A stretch of DNA of 64,000 nucleotides from Methanolinea mesophila (GTDB lineage Archaea; Halobacteriota; Methanomicrobia; Methanomicrobiales; Methanospirillaceae). Of this stretch, positions 51,312-60,708 are shown in pieces. The position numbers were made by a program, and so were the translations under genes. The notes beneath the pieces are model-generated. The model was not told where the DNA came from and ran no database searches. It saw only the letters and a program-made list of their open reading frames with translations. The DNA is taken from assembly GCF_017873855.1 (NCBI RefSeq), contig NZ_JAGGKR010000001.1, positions 1 through 64,000 on the forward strand. The letters are read 5' to 3'. The number at the start of each line of letters is the position of its first letter. Positions within the stretch are counted from its first letter, which is position 1.

Positions 51312-53874
51312 CGAAGATCTCGTACTCCCCCTGGCTCTCCAGGTACTGTTTCAGGTCGGCGATCAGTTCGTCGACCGTCTGGTAGCGTTCGCCGGGCTGT
51401 TTTTTGAGGCATTTCAGTATGATGGGATCGAGCCCCGCCGCGGTGGGGTTCAGCACTGACGGGGGCACGGGCTCCTCGGAGAGAATCCTCGCACTGACCT
51501 GACCGATCTCCTCTCCTTCGAAGAGGACTTTCCCGGTGACCAGCTCGTAAAATACCGCACCCAGCTGGTAGATATCGGTCCTCTGGTCCGTCGGCCCGAA
51601 CCCCGTCGATGCGACCTGCTCCGGGGCCGCATATGCAAGGGAAAAACCGGTGATGGTGGGCACCACGCAGGTCCCGAGCACCTTGCTCATTCCCCAGTCG
51701 GTGATCTTCGGGGTCCCGTCCTTCGCGATAAGGACGTTATGGGGTTTGATGTCCCGGTGGATGATCCCCCGCGAATGGGCGAATGAAAGCCCTTCGGCGA
51801 CCCCGAGGATGATCCTCGCCGCGTCCCTCACCGGGAGGGGTTTCTTCATCTCGGAGAGGGCGCTCTCCACGTATTCCATCTCTACGTAGGGGACGGGGAG
51901 GATGTTCACCTCGGAGACTTTCACGATATTGTCGTGGTGGAGCCCCTCCCACGCGACGATCTCCTTGGTGAAGCACTTGCCCGTGTTCTCGTCCTTGTTG
52001 ATGGGGATCTTCAGGGCGACGGTCTCGCCGGTCCGCCAGTTCCTGGCCCGGAAGACTCTCGCGATCCCACCCATCCCGATGAACGTGACGTGGTCGTAAC
52101 GTTCCCCCAGTTCGCTGGGAAAGAGTTCGCCCGTCCCCGGTTCACCATTCTGCGGGGAAGACGGAAACGTTGTTGCGCCCGGTACGGGGACCGCTCCCCC
52201 GGGGACCATGTTCCGGAGCTGCCACTGGGCCAGTGACGCGGAGACCACCGCGCCCGCGACACCGAATGCGACCGGGATGCTGTTGGTGAGTTCAGGGCTG
52301 GTGAACGCGATGAGCCCGGTGGCACAGGCCGCGATCCCGAGTGCGATGTGCCCCCTGACGATCCACCGGAGCGGCCTCGCCGCAAGGGTCGCCCCGATGA
52401 GGACCAGGGTGGAGATCACCAGGTAGAACGAGATCGCCGCCAGGAGATCGATCGCCGGGAACCGGAGCAGGGGATTCGTCCGGAGGTAGTAGTAGAGGAG
52501 GTATATGACCGCGGCCCCCGAGAGCAGGTACCCTGTGCTTCCCGCGATCTTCTCTGTCAGGGACAGGGGGAGGCGCGATCCCTTCCCGTTCAGCAGGTCG
52601 TAGGACAGGAACAGTCCGCAGAGCCCGACCAGGACGACTCCCGCAAGAATCGAGTCTTCCAGGGTGGGGAACATGGATGCGGCTCCGGGGGGTGTCGTGG
52701 GAGGGGTGACGGGGCCGGTCTCATTCCCCGGGGAATCCGTGGTTACGGAAGTGTCGGTCGGCCGGGTGGTAAACGGTGCACCGGTGGTGCGGGTCGCCGT
52801 CGGGGTACTGCTCGTGGTGGGGGTGATGGTGGGGGTGACGGTGGTAATGGTTGCCGGGGTGAAGATGGCGCTTACCGTGGTGGGCTGGCCCGCATTCACC
52901 GTCACCGTGGACTGCCAGTCGGAATAGCCGTCGAGCTCGAGGAGGACATCGTAGGAACCGGGGGCGATGTTCTGCATCGTGACCGGGGTTACGCCCCGGT
53001 AGATATCGTTCACGGTGGCCTTCGCCCCGGAAGGGTTCGAGGTGATCGTGAGCGAGCCTGCAAGGGACGAGGTCACGGTGGGGGTCGGGCTCGTGGTGGT
53101 GGCCGTGGCGGTCGTGGTGGTGGTGGTCGCAGTCGTCGTCACGGTGGTCGAAGGTTTCGTGGTAGCAGTAGTTGTCGTTGTAGCGGTCGGACTGGTTGTC
53201 GCCGTGGTAGTAGCGGTAGTGGTGACCGTTGTGGTCACCGTCGTCGTAGGCCTGGTCGTTGCGGTGGTAGTGGCTGTCGTGGTGGAAGAGGGAGTAGGAG
53301 TCGGGGTCGGGCTCGTCGTGGCGGTTGTGGTAATGGTCGTCGTTGGGACCGGTACCAGGTGTATTGTCGGCACTACGGTCGTAATCCCGTCACTTATCGT
53401 GACGTCCTGGCTATAAGGCTGGTATCCCTCGAGTTGGAGGGTGAGCGTATAATCCCCGGTCGGGTAGCTTCCCAGGGTGATCGGGGTCTGGGCGATGTAT
53501 TCGCCGTTGAGGTAGAACTGTGCGCCTGATGGGATTGAGTCCACCGAGATGCTCCCGGTCAGCCGGGAAAATGAGGCAGTTATGGTGTGATCCGAGTTCA
53601 GGCTGTTAAAGATATAAAATGGTTGACTTCCAATGGATTTCGAATCTACCAGGACTTCCTTTATCTTATAACCGTCGGACGCCTGGATATTATACACCAC
53701 CATATCGCCCCTGTTATACGTGAACTCCCCGTCCGGGTTTATCGTCCCTCCCACTCCTGCCGTGGAAGAGATGACAAAGGTGTCCCCCGCTGCCGCCGAT
53801 GCGAGGGGAACGCCTATGCTGACCAGGATAAGGCAGGCAAGAATAAGTGCGGAGGCAGTGCGTGTGCGGATCAT
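51304..53874 (-). CDS. transmembrane Ser/Thr protein kinase with PEGA domains
   Basis: The 856-residue protein starts at ATG 53874 before a signal peptide (ALILACLILVSIGVPLASA). Outside the membrane lie a repeat domain (31-106), a PEGA domain (107-178; SIPSGAQFYLNGEYIAQTP), a ~95-residue Thr-rich linker, a second PEGA domain (274-342) and another Thr/Pro linker. About five membrane helices (405-560) place the C-terminal kinase (about 590-845) inside. The kinase has a Gly loop GMGGIARVF, VALK, HRDIKPHN, APE, and DWG in place of DFG. FHA and PP2C genes flank it. Confidence 0.92.
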   Translation of the reverse strand: MIRTRTASALILACLILVSIGVPLASAAAGDTFVISSTAGVGGTINPDGEFTYNRGDMVVYNIQASDGYKIKEVLVDSKSIGSQPFYIFNSLNSDHTITASFSRLTGSISVDSIPSGAQFYLNGEYIAQTPITLGSYPTGDYTLTLQLEGYQPYSQDVTISDGITTVVPTIHLVPVPTTTITTTATTSPTPTPTPSSTTTATTTATTRPTTTVTTTVTTTATTTATTSPTATTTTTATTKPSTTVTTTATTTTTTATATTTSPTPTVTSSLAGSLTITSNPSGAKATVNDIYRGVTPVTMQNIAPGSYDVLLELDGYSDWQSTVTVNAGQPTTVSAIFTPATITTVTPTITPTTSSTPTATRTTGAPFTTRPTDTSVTTDSPGNETGPVTPPTTPPGAASMFPTLEDSILAGVVLVGLCGLFLSYDLLNGKGSRLPLSLTEKIAGSTGYLLSGAAVIYLLYYYLRTNPLLRFPAIDLLAAISFYLVISTLVLIGATLAARPLRWIVRGHIALGIAACATGLIAFTSPELTNSIPVAFGVAGAVVSASLAQWQLRNMVPGGAVPVPGATTFPSSPQNGEPGTGELFPSELGERYDHVTFIGMGGIARVFRARNWRTGETVALKIPINKDENTGKCFTKEIVAWEGLHHDNIVKVSEVNILPVPYVEMEYVESALSEMKKPLPVRDAARIILGVAEGLSFAHSRGIIHRDIKPHNVLIAKDGTPKITDWGMSKVLGTCVVPTITGFSLAYAAPEQVASTGFGPTDQRTDIYQLGAVFYELVTGKVLFEGEEIGQVSARILSEEPVPPSVLNPTAAGLDPIILKCLKKQPGERYQTVDELIADLKQYLESQGEYEIFDD
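53056..53340 (-). repeat. threonine-rich low-complexity coding repeat
   Basis: A run of ACN codons encodes a linker of ~95 residues made almost only of Thr with Ala, Pro, Ser and Val. On the plus strand it appears as GTGGT/GTCGT repeats. Such linkers are commonly O-glycosylated in archaeal surface proteins. The tract is likely to vary in length between strains. Confidence 0.75.
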
Positions 53875-53896
53875 GGGTGGGCGGGAAGTGGAAGGT

Positions 53897-54691
53897 TCAG
53901 GGAGTGTCATTGGGTATGATGATAAGGATCCTCGCTCCGGCGGCGCCTTTGGCCAGTTCAACGAGGTCTCCGTCGTGGAGCTGTTCGGGTTTTCGCGCGA
54001 TGAGCGGGGTGCTGTTAAGGAACGAGCCTCCCTTGCTCCCCCGGTCCTCGATGAACCACTTCGTCCCCTGCCGGGAGATCATCCCGTGGGGCTTGGTCAC
54101 CCGGGTGACCGAGGTATAGTCCGCGGAGAACAGGATATCGTTCTGGGGGTCGTACCGGTCCTCGTTCCCCGGGTCCACCCTGCCGACCCGGACCTCGGGC
54201 TTCTGCAGGAGGAAGACCTTACCGTCCTCAGGCCCCCCGAGAAGGATGGCCATGGGGGTGTCCCCGGTGATCTCGTCCTCCACTGCTTCCCTGACCTCGT
54301 CGAGCCGTTTCTTCAGTTCGCCGTCGGCAAGGTGGAGCTTGATGTTCGAGAAGATGCCCAGGTTCCGGATCAGCGCCTCCATGGCCCCCGGGACCAGGGA
54401 GTATTTCCATACCGGGTGGACGCCCTTCGAGGTCTGCTGGCCGAGCCCGACCTCCTTCTTGATAAGGCCGGTGCTGATCAGCTTGTCGAGATGTTTCTTG
54501 GTGTTCTCGTAGCTCGTGTTGATCTCGGATGCGATCGTCCGCACGTCCCGCGGTTTCTTCTCCAGTAATTTCAGGATCTTCAACCGCTGGCTGTTCGACA
54601 GGACCTCGAGATACTCGGAGAGCTCCATGTAATAGTCCGGAACTTCTTCAAGCACAATGGTCCTGGCTGTATCGTGCGGCGAATCGGTCAC
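53897..54691 (-). CDS. HTH-FHA regulator
   Basis: The 264-residue protein joins an N-terminal ArsR-like winged helix (about 24-100; LSNSQRLKILKLLEKKPRDV, RTIASEINTSYENTKKHLD) through a helical linker to a C-terminal FHA domain (about 175-260; VRVGRVDP, PHGMISRQGTKWFIEDRGS). FHA domains bind phosphothreonine and wHTH domains bind DNA, so the protein could link kinase activity to transcription. It is the first gene of the operon with the PEGA kinase and PP2C phosphatase. The start is GTG 54691 with AGGATGTG upstream. Confidence 0.9.
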   Translation of the reverse strand: MTDSPHDTARTIVLEEVPDYYMELSEYLEVLSNSQRLKILKLLEKKPRDVRTIASEINTSYENTKKHLDKLISTGLIKKEVGLGQQTSKGVHPVWKYSLVPGAMEALIRNLGIFSNIKLHLADGELKKRLDEVREAVEDEITGDTPMAILLGGPEDGKVFLLQKPEVRVGRVDPGNEDRYDPQNDILFSADYTSVTRVTKPHGMISRQGTKWFIEDRGSKGGSFLNSTPLIARKPEQLHDGDLVELAKGAAGARILIIIPNDTP

Positions 54692-54971
54692 CCAAGAATC
54701 ACATCCTGGGTTAATATTCGTAAGACACGGTCAAAAACATTCTCACCGAATTTCTCTCCTGTTTAAGAAGGTTGCATGCCGGGACAGTTATCTTATTAGC
54801 CCTGAACAAGCTGCCGCGGGGGCGTTAAGGCCCCTCGCAGAACAATCAGTGGAATCTGGTCCGCGGTGGAAAAACCTTCCATAATTCCCGGGTCAAGGGT
54901 AAAGTTTTAAGGGCCACCCGCCTACATCTGCACAGTACAGGTCGCGGGAGGCGCAAGGCCGGGGGGGCCGG

Positions 54972-56681
54972 ATGAAACGATCCGTAATTGCACAAATCGC
55001 TGTTCTTATTACAATATCTCTGGCCGCACTTTATGGGAGCGCAGTCGGGCTCCAGGGAGACTTTTACCCGTTTGCCCCCCTCCTGCTCTTCCCTCCGGTA
55101 ATCCTCGCGGCATACTGGTTCCCACGGCAGGGTATCTACTTCTCGCTCGCCCTTGGCCTGCTCCTCTTTCCGCTCTCGTATCTCGGGCTCCTGACGGGAA
55201 TGCCGCTTCCCGGTTTCGCGCTCACCACCGCTAGCTTCTACGTGCTGGTTGCGGCGGCGGTGACGGTCTCATCGCTCTCATCCAGGCTGAAGAGCGAGGA
55301 AGGCAGATACCAGGGTATTTTCGACCGGTGCGTTGCCGGGATGGTCATGGCCCGGAAGAAGGACGGTGAAGTACTCGGGACCGATATCAATATCCACGGG
55401 GCTGCGATGCTGGACTACGGGGAGGGAGATTTCAGAGGATCATCACTCGCCTCGATCTTTGCCCGTTACCAGGACTACAAGGTGATGATGGAGACCCTGG
55501 ACCAGGAGGGGATGATCCTGAACAGGGAGGTGACCCTGCGGGCACATAACGGAGACCAGAAACCCTCGCTCCTCTCGGCGACCCTCGTCCCCGACGACCT
55601 CATCCTGGTCACCTTTATCGACATCGGCCAGAGAATGGCTGCGGAAAAGGCAATCCATGAGAGCGAGAAGAAATACCGGACCCTGTTCGAAAATTCCAGC
55701 GTGGGGATCTTCCTCATGAACGATCGGTTCATCGACTGCAACGAACAGCTCGCGACCCTGCTCGGCTGTCCCAGGGACCGGATTATCGGATATGACCCCT
55801 CCGGGTTTTTCCCCCCGCTCCAGCCTGACGGCACCCCCTCGGAATCGTCGTTCAGGGATCACACGGCTTCTGCAACCCTCGGTCACCCTGAGCACTTCTC
55901 CTGGAGGTACCAGCGGGAGGATAAAAGCCCTCTCGATACGGAGATGACGCTGAAAGCCCTCGAGACCCCCGATGGAAAGGTGCTTTTTGCGACCCTGCAC
56001 GACGTGACCGAGCGGTTACGGGCCGAAGAGGCCCTGGTAAAAGCTAACGCGAAGTTGAACCTTCTTTCAAGTGTTACCCGCCACGATGTGTTCAACCAGC
56101 TGACCATCATGACCGGGTACCTGGAACTTGCAAGACTGAAGGCGAGGAGCCCGGATGTCAAAGACTACCTTTCGAAGGTGGAGACGGCCGCCGAGACCAT
56201 CTACCGGCAGATATCCTTTACCCGCATCTACCAGGATATCGGAACATCGTCCCCCGCCTGGCAGGATCTCCGGAAGACATTCGACAAGTCCCTCGAAGGA
56301 CTCGATACCGGGAAGATCTCGTTCGCGCTCCCCCCTGAAGGGCTCTGGTTGTTTGCCGACCCCCTCCTGGAGAAGGTCTTCTTCAACCTGGTCGACAATT
56401 CGCTCCGTCATGGAGGGACGGTATCCAGGATCTCGCTCGAGGCAGACCCTTCGGCAGGGAGCCTGGTCCTGGTCTACCGGGACGACGGCGAGGGGATCCC
56501 ACCCGGGGAGAGGGAGGAGATATTCAAGAGGGGGTACGGAAAAAACACCGGTTACGGGCTGTTCCTGATCAGGGAGATCCTTTCTATCACCGGCCTTTCA
56601 ATAAAAGAGACAGGAACTCCCGGCGAGGGAGCACGGTTCGAGATCCATGTCCCCGAAGGCAGTTACCGGCTTGCACCGTAG
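54972..56681 (+). CDS. membrane PAS sensor histidine kinase
   Basis: The 569-residue protein has about four N-terminal membrane helices (residues 5-110), then two PAS domains (about 115-225 and 235-345), the H-box VTRHDVFNQ, and an HATPase_c domain with NLVDNSLRHGG, YRDDGEGIPPG and GYGLFLIREI. Its catalytic half closely resembles the other two kinases in the window. The signal is unknown. It converges with a stand-alone receiver protein gene 105 bp downstream, which is a plausible phosphorylation partner. TATA-like AAAGTTTTAAGG lies at about 54900-54911. Confidence 0.92.
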   Translation: MKRSVIAQIAVLITISLAALYGSAVGLQGDFYPFAPLLLFPPVILAAYWFPRQGIYFSLALGLLLFPLSYLGLLTGMPLPGFALTTASFYVLVAAAVTVSSLSSRLKSEEGRYQGIFDRCVAGMVMARKKDGEVLGTDINIHGAAMLDYGEGDFRGSSLASIFARYQDYKVMMETLDQEGMILNREVTLRAHNGDQKPSLLSATLVPDDLILVTFIDIGQRMAAEKAIHESEKKYRTLFENSSVGIFLMNDRFIDCNEQLATLLGCPRDRIIGYDPSGFFPPLQPDGTPSESSFRDHTASATLGHPEHFSWRYQREDKSPLDTEMTLKALETPDGKVLFATLHDVTERLRAEEALVKANAKLNLLSSVTRHDVFNQLTIMTGYLELARLKARSPDVKDYLSKVETAAETIYRQISFTRIYQDIGTSSPAWQDLRKTFDKSLEGLDTGKISFALPPEGLWLFADPLLEKVFFNLVDNSLRHGGTVSRISLEADPSAGSLVLVYRDDGEGIPPGEREEIFKRGYGKNTGYGLFLIREILSITGLSIKETGTPGEGARFEIHVPEGSYRLAP

Positions 56682-56785
56682 TGAATATCTAATCTTACGG
56701 ATAAAAATCGAAACACAAACAGTACGCTCATCGATTGCCAGGAAAAAGATTGGTTTTTTTTGCCCGGATAAATGTAGTTCCCGTC

Positions 56786-57451
56786 TCAACAGGGGTCGAT
56801 CCGAGCCTTTATGGCACCGAGACGGTCCTTCCGGTCGGAGATTTTCTGCAGGATTGCGGAAAAGATCTCCTTTCTCTCGGGCTGCATGAGGAGGTCTCTC
56901 CCCGATGACTCGTAGGAACTCCGGATCAGGGGAATGATCTCCTCCATGGCGCAGACCCTCCGGGCCAGGAACCGGTACTCCCTGATGGTCTCCGGGTCCA
57001 TTCCCATCTTCCCGGCTTCCCTCGCGCAGTCATCGATCTTCCCGATCCCGGCGAAAAAGTGCTCGAGGAGGAGATTGAGATCGTGCGGGCTGACCGGTTT
57101 CACGATATACCCGTCGATCAGGTCACCGTACTGCACCAGCTCCTCGAGCACGAACTGCTTCCCCGTCACCATGATGACCGGGACATCCTCATATCCAGGG
57201 TCCTCGCGTATCCGGCGGAGGGTCTCCCATCCGTCCATCGGCGCCATCATGATATCGAGGAGTATTAAGTCGGGGAGGGACTTCCGTAGCTCGTCGAGGC
57301 ATTCCCTGCCGCTCTGGGCACCGGTAACCGTATACCCCTTCATCCCGAGGATGGTGAGATATAACTCGACCAGGTCGCTATTGTCATCCACTACAAGGAT
57401 TTTATGAGAGTGTCCTGCCGCTATCGTTCCACCCCCCTGAAAGCGGAACAT
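56786..57451 (-). CDS. single-receiver response regulator with helical tail
   Basis: The 221-residue protein has a receiver domain (about 15-135) with DDN, the phospho-acceptor Asp in LILLDIMMAPMDG, the Thr in MVTGKQF and the Lys in YIVKPVSP. A ~85-residue helical tail follows (DDCAREAGKMGMDPETIREY). No output domain is recognised, so it may work through protein contacts. There is no ribosome-binding site at ATG 57451, and the AAATTTC box ~28 bp upstream suggests a leaderless transcript. It converges with the membrane PAS kinase gene. Confidence 0.88.
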   Translation of the reverse strand: MFRFQGGGTIAAGHSHKILVVDDNSDLVELYLTILGMKGYTVTGAQSGRECLDELRKSLPDLILLDIMMAPMDGWETLRRIREDPGYEDVPVIMVTGKQFVLEELVQYGDLIDGYIVKPVSPHDLNLLLEHFFAGIGKIDDCAREAGKMGMDPETIREYRFLARRVCAMEEIIPLIRSSYESSGRDLLMQPERKEIFSAILQKISDRKDRLGAIKARIDPC

Positions 57452-57718
57452 TTGTTGAATTATTTTTCTGAAATTTGGCAGGGGAGTCTAATAAGGGTAT
57501 CGAGTTTTGCCCCAGGAATCTCGCATCCCTATAAGTGCGGTGATCAGGATATTTCCCACTAAAAGAAACAGGGGATTGCGCAAGGGTCGGTCGGAGACGG
57601 GGTAGCGCGGAAAATGGTTCGATTCGGTACAGGGCAGCAATTCATTTCCGGTCAGGAATTCGACGGTCCGCCGGTATGATCCCTGGAGCCGCATCTTCGG
57701 GGACACCGCCCATAACCG

Positions 57719-58459
57719 ATGAAAACTTTTGTATCGACACCCGCGTACTCTTCCTCGATGATCCCCGGAGGGAGGCGGTTCCTCCTCGCATGTTCAAGAG
57801 AGGACGCAGATCATGTCCGCGAGGAACTCCGTTCCCTGCCGGACGCGGTGAGAGATCCGGAACCGAAACCCATCCGCACGGTCTGCGGGCTGGATGCCGC
57901 CTATGCCGGCGAATATTCTGCCGGAGCGGCGGTGGTGATGACATTCCCGGGGCTTTTGGAAATATGCCGGGCCACGGCGGTCCAAAAGACAAAATTTCCC
58001 TACATTCCCGGCTATCTCGCATTCCGGGAAGGTCCCGTCCTGTTCGATGCATTCCAGGGGCTCGGATACCTTCCGGATCTCCTTCTTTTCAACGGTCATG
58101 GGAGGGCACACCCGGAGAAATTCGGTCTCGCCACCCACCTGGGCGTAGTGCTCGGTATCCCCAGTATCGGGGTGGCGAAACGCCGGCTTGCAGGATTCTC
58201 GTACGATGCCTCCGATATCCGGGGAGGGATCACATCGCTTACGCTCGGGGATGAAACAGTGGGATCCGTGATCCGGAGGCGCAAGGGAGGAGGACTCCTT
58301 TTCATCTCCCCCGGGTACGGTGTGGATATCGTTTCTGCGACTTCACTGGTAATGAAAACCTTCGGGACTCATGCGTTGCCCGAGCCACTCTGGCATGCTG
58401 ATCGTGCATCCCGGGAATGCCTTGCAGAATACCTCGGTTCCCATGGTCTTACGGAATAA
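57719..58459 (+). CDS. nfi: endonuclease V
   Basis: The 246-residue protein shows the Nfi/EndoV signature motifs CGLDAAYAGEYSAGA (catalytic Asp), FPYIPGYLAFREGP, NGHGRAHPEKFGLA (metal ligand), GVAKRRL and GSVIRRRKG. EndoV cuts one phosphodiester 3' of deoxyinosine, or inosine in RNA, to start repair of deaminated adenine. A short ~27-residue N-terminal extension precedes the usual start of the domain. The HD-domain gene follows at 72 bp on the same strand and may be co-transcribed. Confidence 0.94.
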   Translation: MKTFVSTPAYSSSMIPGGRRFLLACSREDADHVREELRSLPDAVRDPEPKPIRTVCGLDAAYAGEYSAGAAVVMTFPGLLEICRATAVQKTKFPYIPGYLAFREGPVLFDAFQGLGYLPDLLLFNGHGRAHPEKFGLATHLGVVLGIPSIGVAKRRLAGFSYDASDIRGGITSLTLGDETVGSVIRRRKGGGLLFISPGYGVDIVSATSLVMKTFGTHALPEPLWHADRASRECLAEYLGSHGLTE

Positions 58460-58531
58460 CTAACTGGAAGATTTCCCGGAATCGTTCGGACAAACGGTGC
58501 ACTTATCCCGACCGGGGTCCGAGTCATTATC

Positions 58532-59080
58532 ATGGAACGACGCCTTGCTCTGGAACTCCTCTCCCGTTACGTGCACAAGGAAAGCCTCTACCGTCATTGT
58601 ATCGCAACCGCGGCGGTGATGCGGGAGACGGCGGCATATCTCGGCCAGGACCAGGAAGAGTGGGAGACGATAGGTATACTCCACGACATAGATTTCGAAT
58701 CGATCGACGAGGACATGCAGCGACACGGGGTGGAGGGTTACCGGATACTCAAAGAGGAGGGTTTCGACGAGCGGATCGCGCTCCCGGTGAGGAATCACAA
58801 CGACCTGCTCTTCGGGGTGTCGGACGAACCCGTGGACCGTGTCCTCCAGGCCGCGGATAACGTGTCCGGGCTCGTGATCGCGTGCGCCCTGGTAAAGGGA
58901 GGGAAGATTTCAGAGGTGACCACGAAAAGTATCCAGAAGAAGTTCAAGGAGAAATCCTTCGCCGCAGGATGCAGGAGAGAGATGGTACGAAGAATAGAAC
59001 CTTTGATGGACCTTCCCACGTTCTTTGGACTCGCATTGAAGGGACTTACCGGGGTTAAGGACGAACTCGGACTGGAATAG
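58532..59080 (+). CDS. HD-domain hydrolase
   Basis: The 182-residue protein has the HD superfamily metal ligands: H22 in YRHCIATAAVM, H51-D52 in LHDIDF, a His in VRNHNDL and a final Asp in AADNVSG. This subgroup (short HDIG-type proteins of 180-190 residues) probably hydrolyses a nucleotide or phosphate ester. The substrate is unknown. The ribosome-binding region before ATG 58532 is weak. It lies in the same orientation as nfi. Confidence 0.87.
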   Translation: MERRLALELLSRYVHKESLYRHCIATAAVMRETAAYLGQDQEEWETIGILHDIDFESIDEDMQRHGVEGYRILKEEGFDERIALPVRNHNDLLFGVSDEPVDRVLQAADNVSGLVIACALVKGGKISEVTTKSIQKKFKEKSFAAGCRREMVRRIEPLMDLPTFFGLALKGLTGVKDELGLE

Positions 59081-59220
59081 AGAGGAAACAGGTCCCAGAC
59101 CCGCAACCAGGGGGCCTCCGAAGAAGGTCGAATCGTCGTGTGAACATTTTCAAAAAGGATAAGACCCTGAAAAAGCCTGAAACTAAAACGAAGGGAACAA
59201 GGCCTGTCGGCCCGGTTCTC

Positions 59221-59616
59221 TCACCCGCTCCCTTCTTCTGCCGTTTCCTTCTTCGCAGGCCGTTCCGGCTTCACGTAGGTGATGTTTACTATGTCGACCC
59301 CCGCGTGCTCCGTGAGAGCGGGGGAATACACGGTGTCCATGAAGAGACAGTGCACCGGACAGACCTCCACGCAGCAGTTGCATACCACGCATCTCAGTCT
59401 GTCGATTTTCCAGGTCTTCTCTTCCTTTTCCACGCATATCGCCTCCGCGGGACATTTCCTCATGCACATCCCGCACGATATGCACCGCGATTCGTCTATT
59501 GTGACATGCCCCCGGGAGAGCGGCATCTGTTTGGCCGCAACAGCCGGGTATCTCCTCGTGGCAGGCCTGCGGAAGAGCGTCCCCATCGCAATCCGTGCCA
59601 TCTCGAAAAATGCCAT
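59221..59616 (-). CDS. echF: Ech hydrogenase ferredoxin subunit EchF
   Basis: The 131-residue protein carries two 4Fe-4S motifs, CISCGMCMRKCP and CVVCNCCVEVCP, in the NuoI/EchF-type arrangement, with an N-terminal basic segment (MARIAMGTLFRRPATRRYP). It passes electrons between ferredoxin and the small subunit EchC. It is the last gene of the cluster, 12 bp after echE, behind GGTGAG. The C-terminal ~25 residues (PERPAKKETAEEGSG) are a charged tail. Confidence 0.92.
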   Translation of the reverse strand: MAFFEMARIAMGTLFRRPATRRYPAVAAKQMPLSRGHVTIDESRCISCGMCMRKCPAEAICVEKEEKTWKIDRLRCVVCNCCVEVCPVHCLFMDTVYSPALTEHAGVDIVNITYVKPERPAKKETAEEGSG

Positions 59617-59628
59617 TCCTGTCTCACC

Positions 59629-60708
59629 TCACCGTTCCATGCACCCGATACAGGGATCGATGGACAGCACGATTACCGGCACATCCGCGAGTTCGCATCC
59701 CTGGAGCATTTTTACCAGGGACGGGACGTTGGTCAGTGTCGGCGTCCTGATTCTCGACCGGACGAGATACTTGCTCCCATTCCCTTTTACATAGTGGACG
59801 AGTTCCCCGCGAGGTTGTTCGGCCCGGGAGAAGTATTCCCCGTCCGGGTTGCCTTTCACCTTCACTTCGATTTCCCCCTGAGGAATATTCGAAACTGCCT
59901 TCCTGATCAGGTCGACAGAGGAGAAGAGCTCGCGGACCCGGACCTCGCAGCGACCGTAGCAGTCTCCACAGGCGGAAGTCACCGGCTCGAATGAAAGGTC
60001 TTTATAGGCAGCATACCCTGTCTTTCGGAGATCGATGTCCACTCCGCTCCCCCTGGCGGTTGGTCCCACAGCACCGAGATCGTAGGCATCTTTCCTCGAG
60101 AGGCGGCCGACCCCCTTGGTCCTCGAACATATCGAGTTGTCTTTGAGAAACACCTCGCCGAGGGATTTAAGCTCGGATTCGAAAGGATCGAGGTCCTCCA
60201 CCATCCGCTCCAGAACTGTGTCGGGAATGTCTTTCCTCACTCCTCCCACCTTGCAGCTCCCCTGGATAACCCTTCCTCCCGTGGTCTCCTCGAGGACGTC
60301 CAGGACCGACTCGCGAAGCTTCCATGAGTTCATGAACAGGTTTTCAAATCCCATCGAGTCGGCAAAACAGCCCAGCCAGAGGAGGTGGGAATGAAGCCTC
60401 GAGTATTCGGACCAGATCGTCCGCAGGTAAAGAGCCCTCGGCGGCACCTCAAGGTCCATGATCTGTTCGACTCCCTGGCAGAACGTCATGCCGTGGATGA
60501 AACTGCAGATGCCGCAGGTCCTCTCCGCGATGTACACGTACTCCGGGTACTCCCTTTTCGCCACCAGGGTCTCCAGGCCCCGGTGTACATACCCAATGGA
60601 TGGGATGGCCTCCACCACCGTCTCGTCCTCGAGGACGAGGTCGATGTGGATCGGTTCCGGGAGCACCGGGTGTTGGGGCCCGAAAGGCATCACTATCTTT
60701 CTTGACAT
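59629..60708 (-). CDS. echE: Ech hydrogenase large subunit EchE
   Basis: The 359-residue protein carries both NiFe-binding pairs: RTCGICSFIHG (C65, C68) and DPCIGC (C353, C356). It therefore has a hydrogenase active site, unlike the related complex I NuoD. It reduces protons or oxidises H2. The length fits Ech rather than larger Mbh/Coo types. It overlaps echD by 16 bp. The chain ends three residues after the last Cys motif (MER), so no long C-terminal processing peptide is present, as in other Ech subunits. Confidence 0.95.
   Translation of the reverse strand: MSRKIVMPFGPQHPVLPEPIHIDLVLEDETVVEAIPSIGYVHRGLETLVAKREYPEYVYIAERTCGICSFIHGMTFCQGVEQIMDLEVPPRALYLRTIWSEYSRLHSHLLWLGCFADSMGFENLFMNSWKLRESVLDVLEETTGGRVIQGSCKVGGVRKDIPDTVLERMVEDLDPFESELKSLGEVFLKDNSICSRTKGVGRLSRKDAYDLGAVGPTARGSGVDIDLRKTGYAAYKDLSFEPVTSACGDCYGRCEVRVRELFSSVDLIRKAVSNIPQGEIEVKVKGNPDGEYFSRAEQPRGELVHYVKGNGSKYLVRSRIRTPTLTNVPSLVKMLQGCELADVPVIVLSIDPCIGCMER

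Noticed and set aside
52348-53529. 393-residue plus-strand open frame opposite the PEGA kinase
   Set aside because: Made of Gly/Arg/Asp runs caused by the Thr-rich linker on the other strand.
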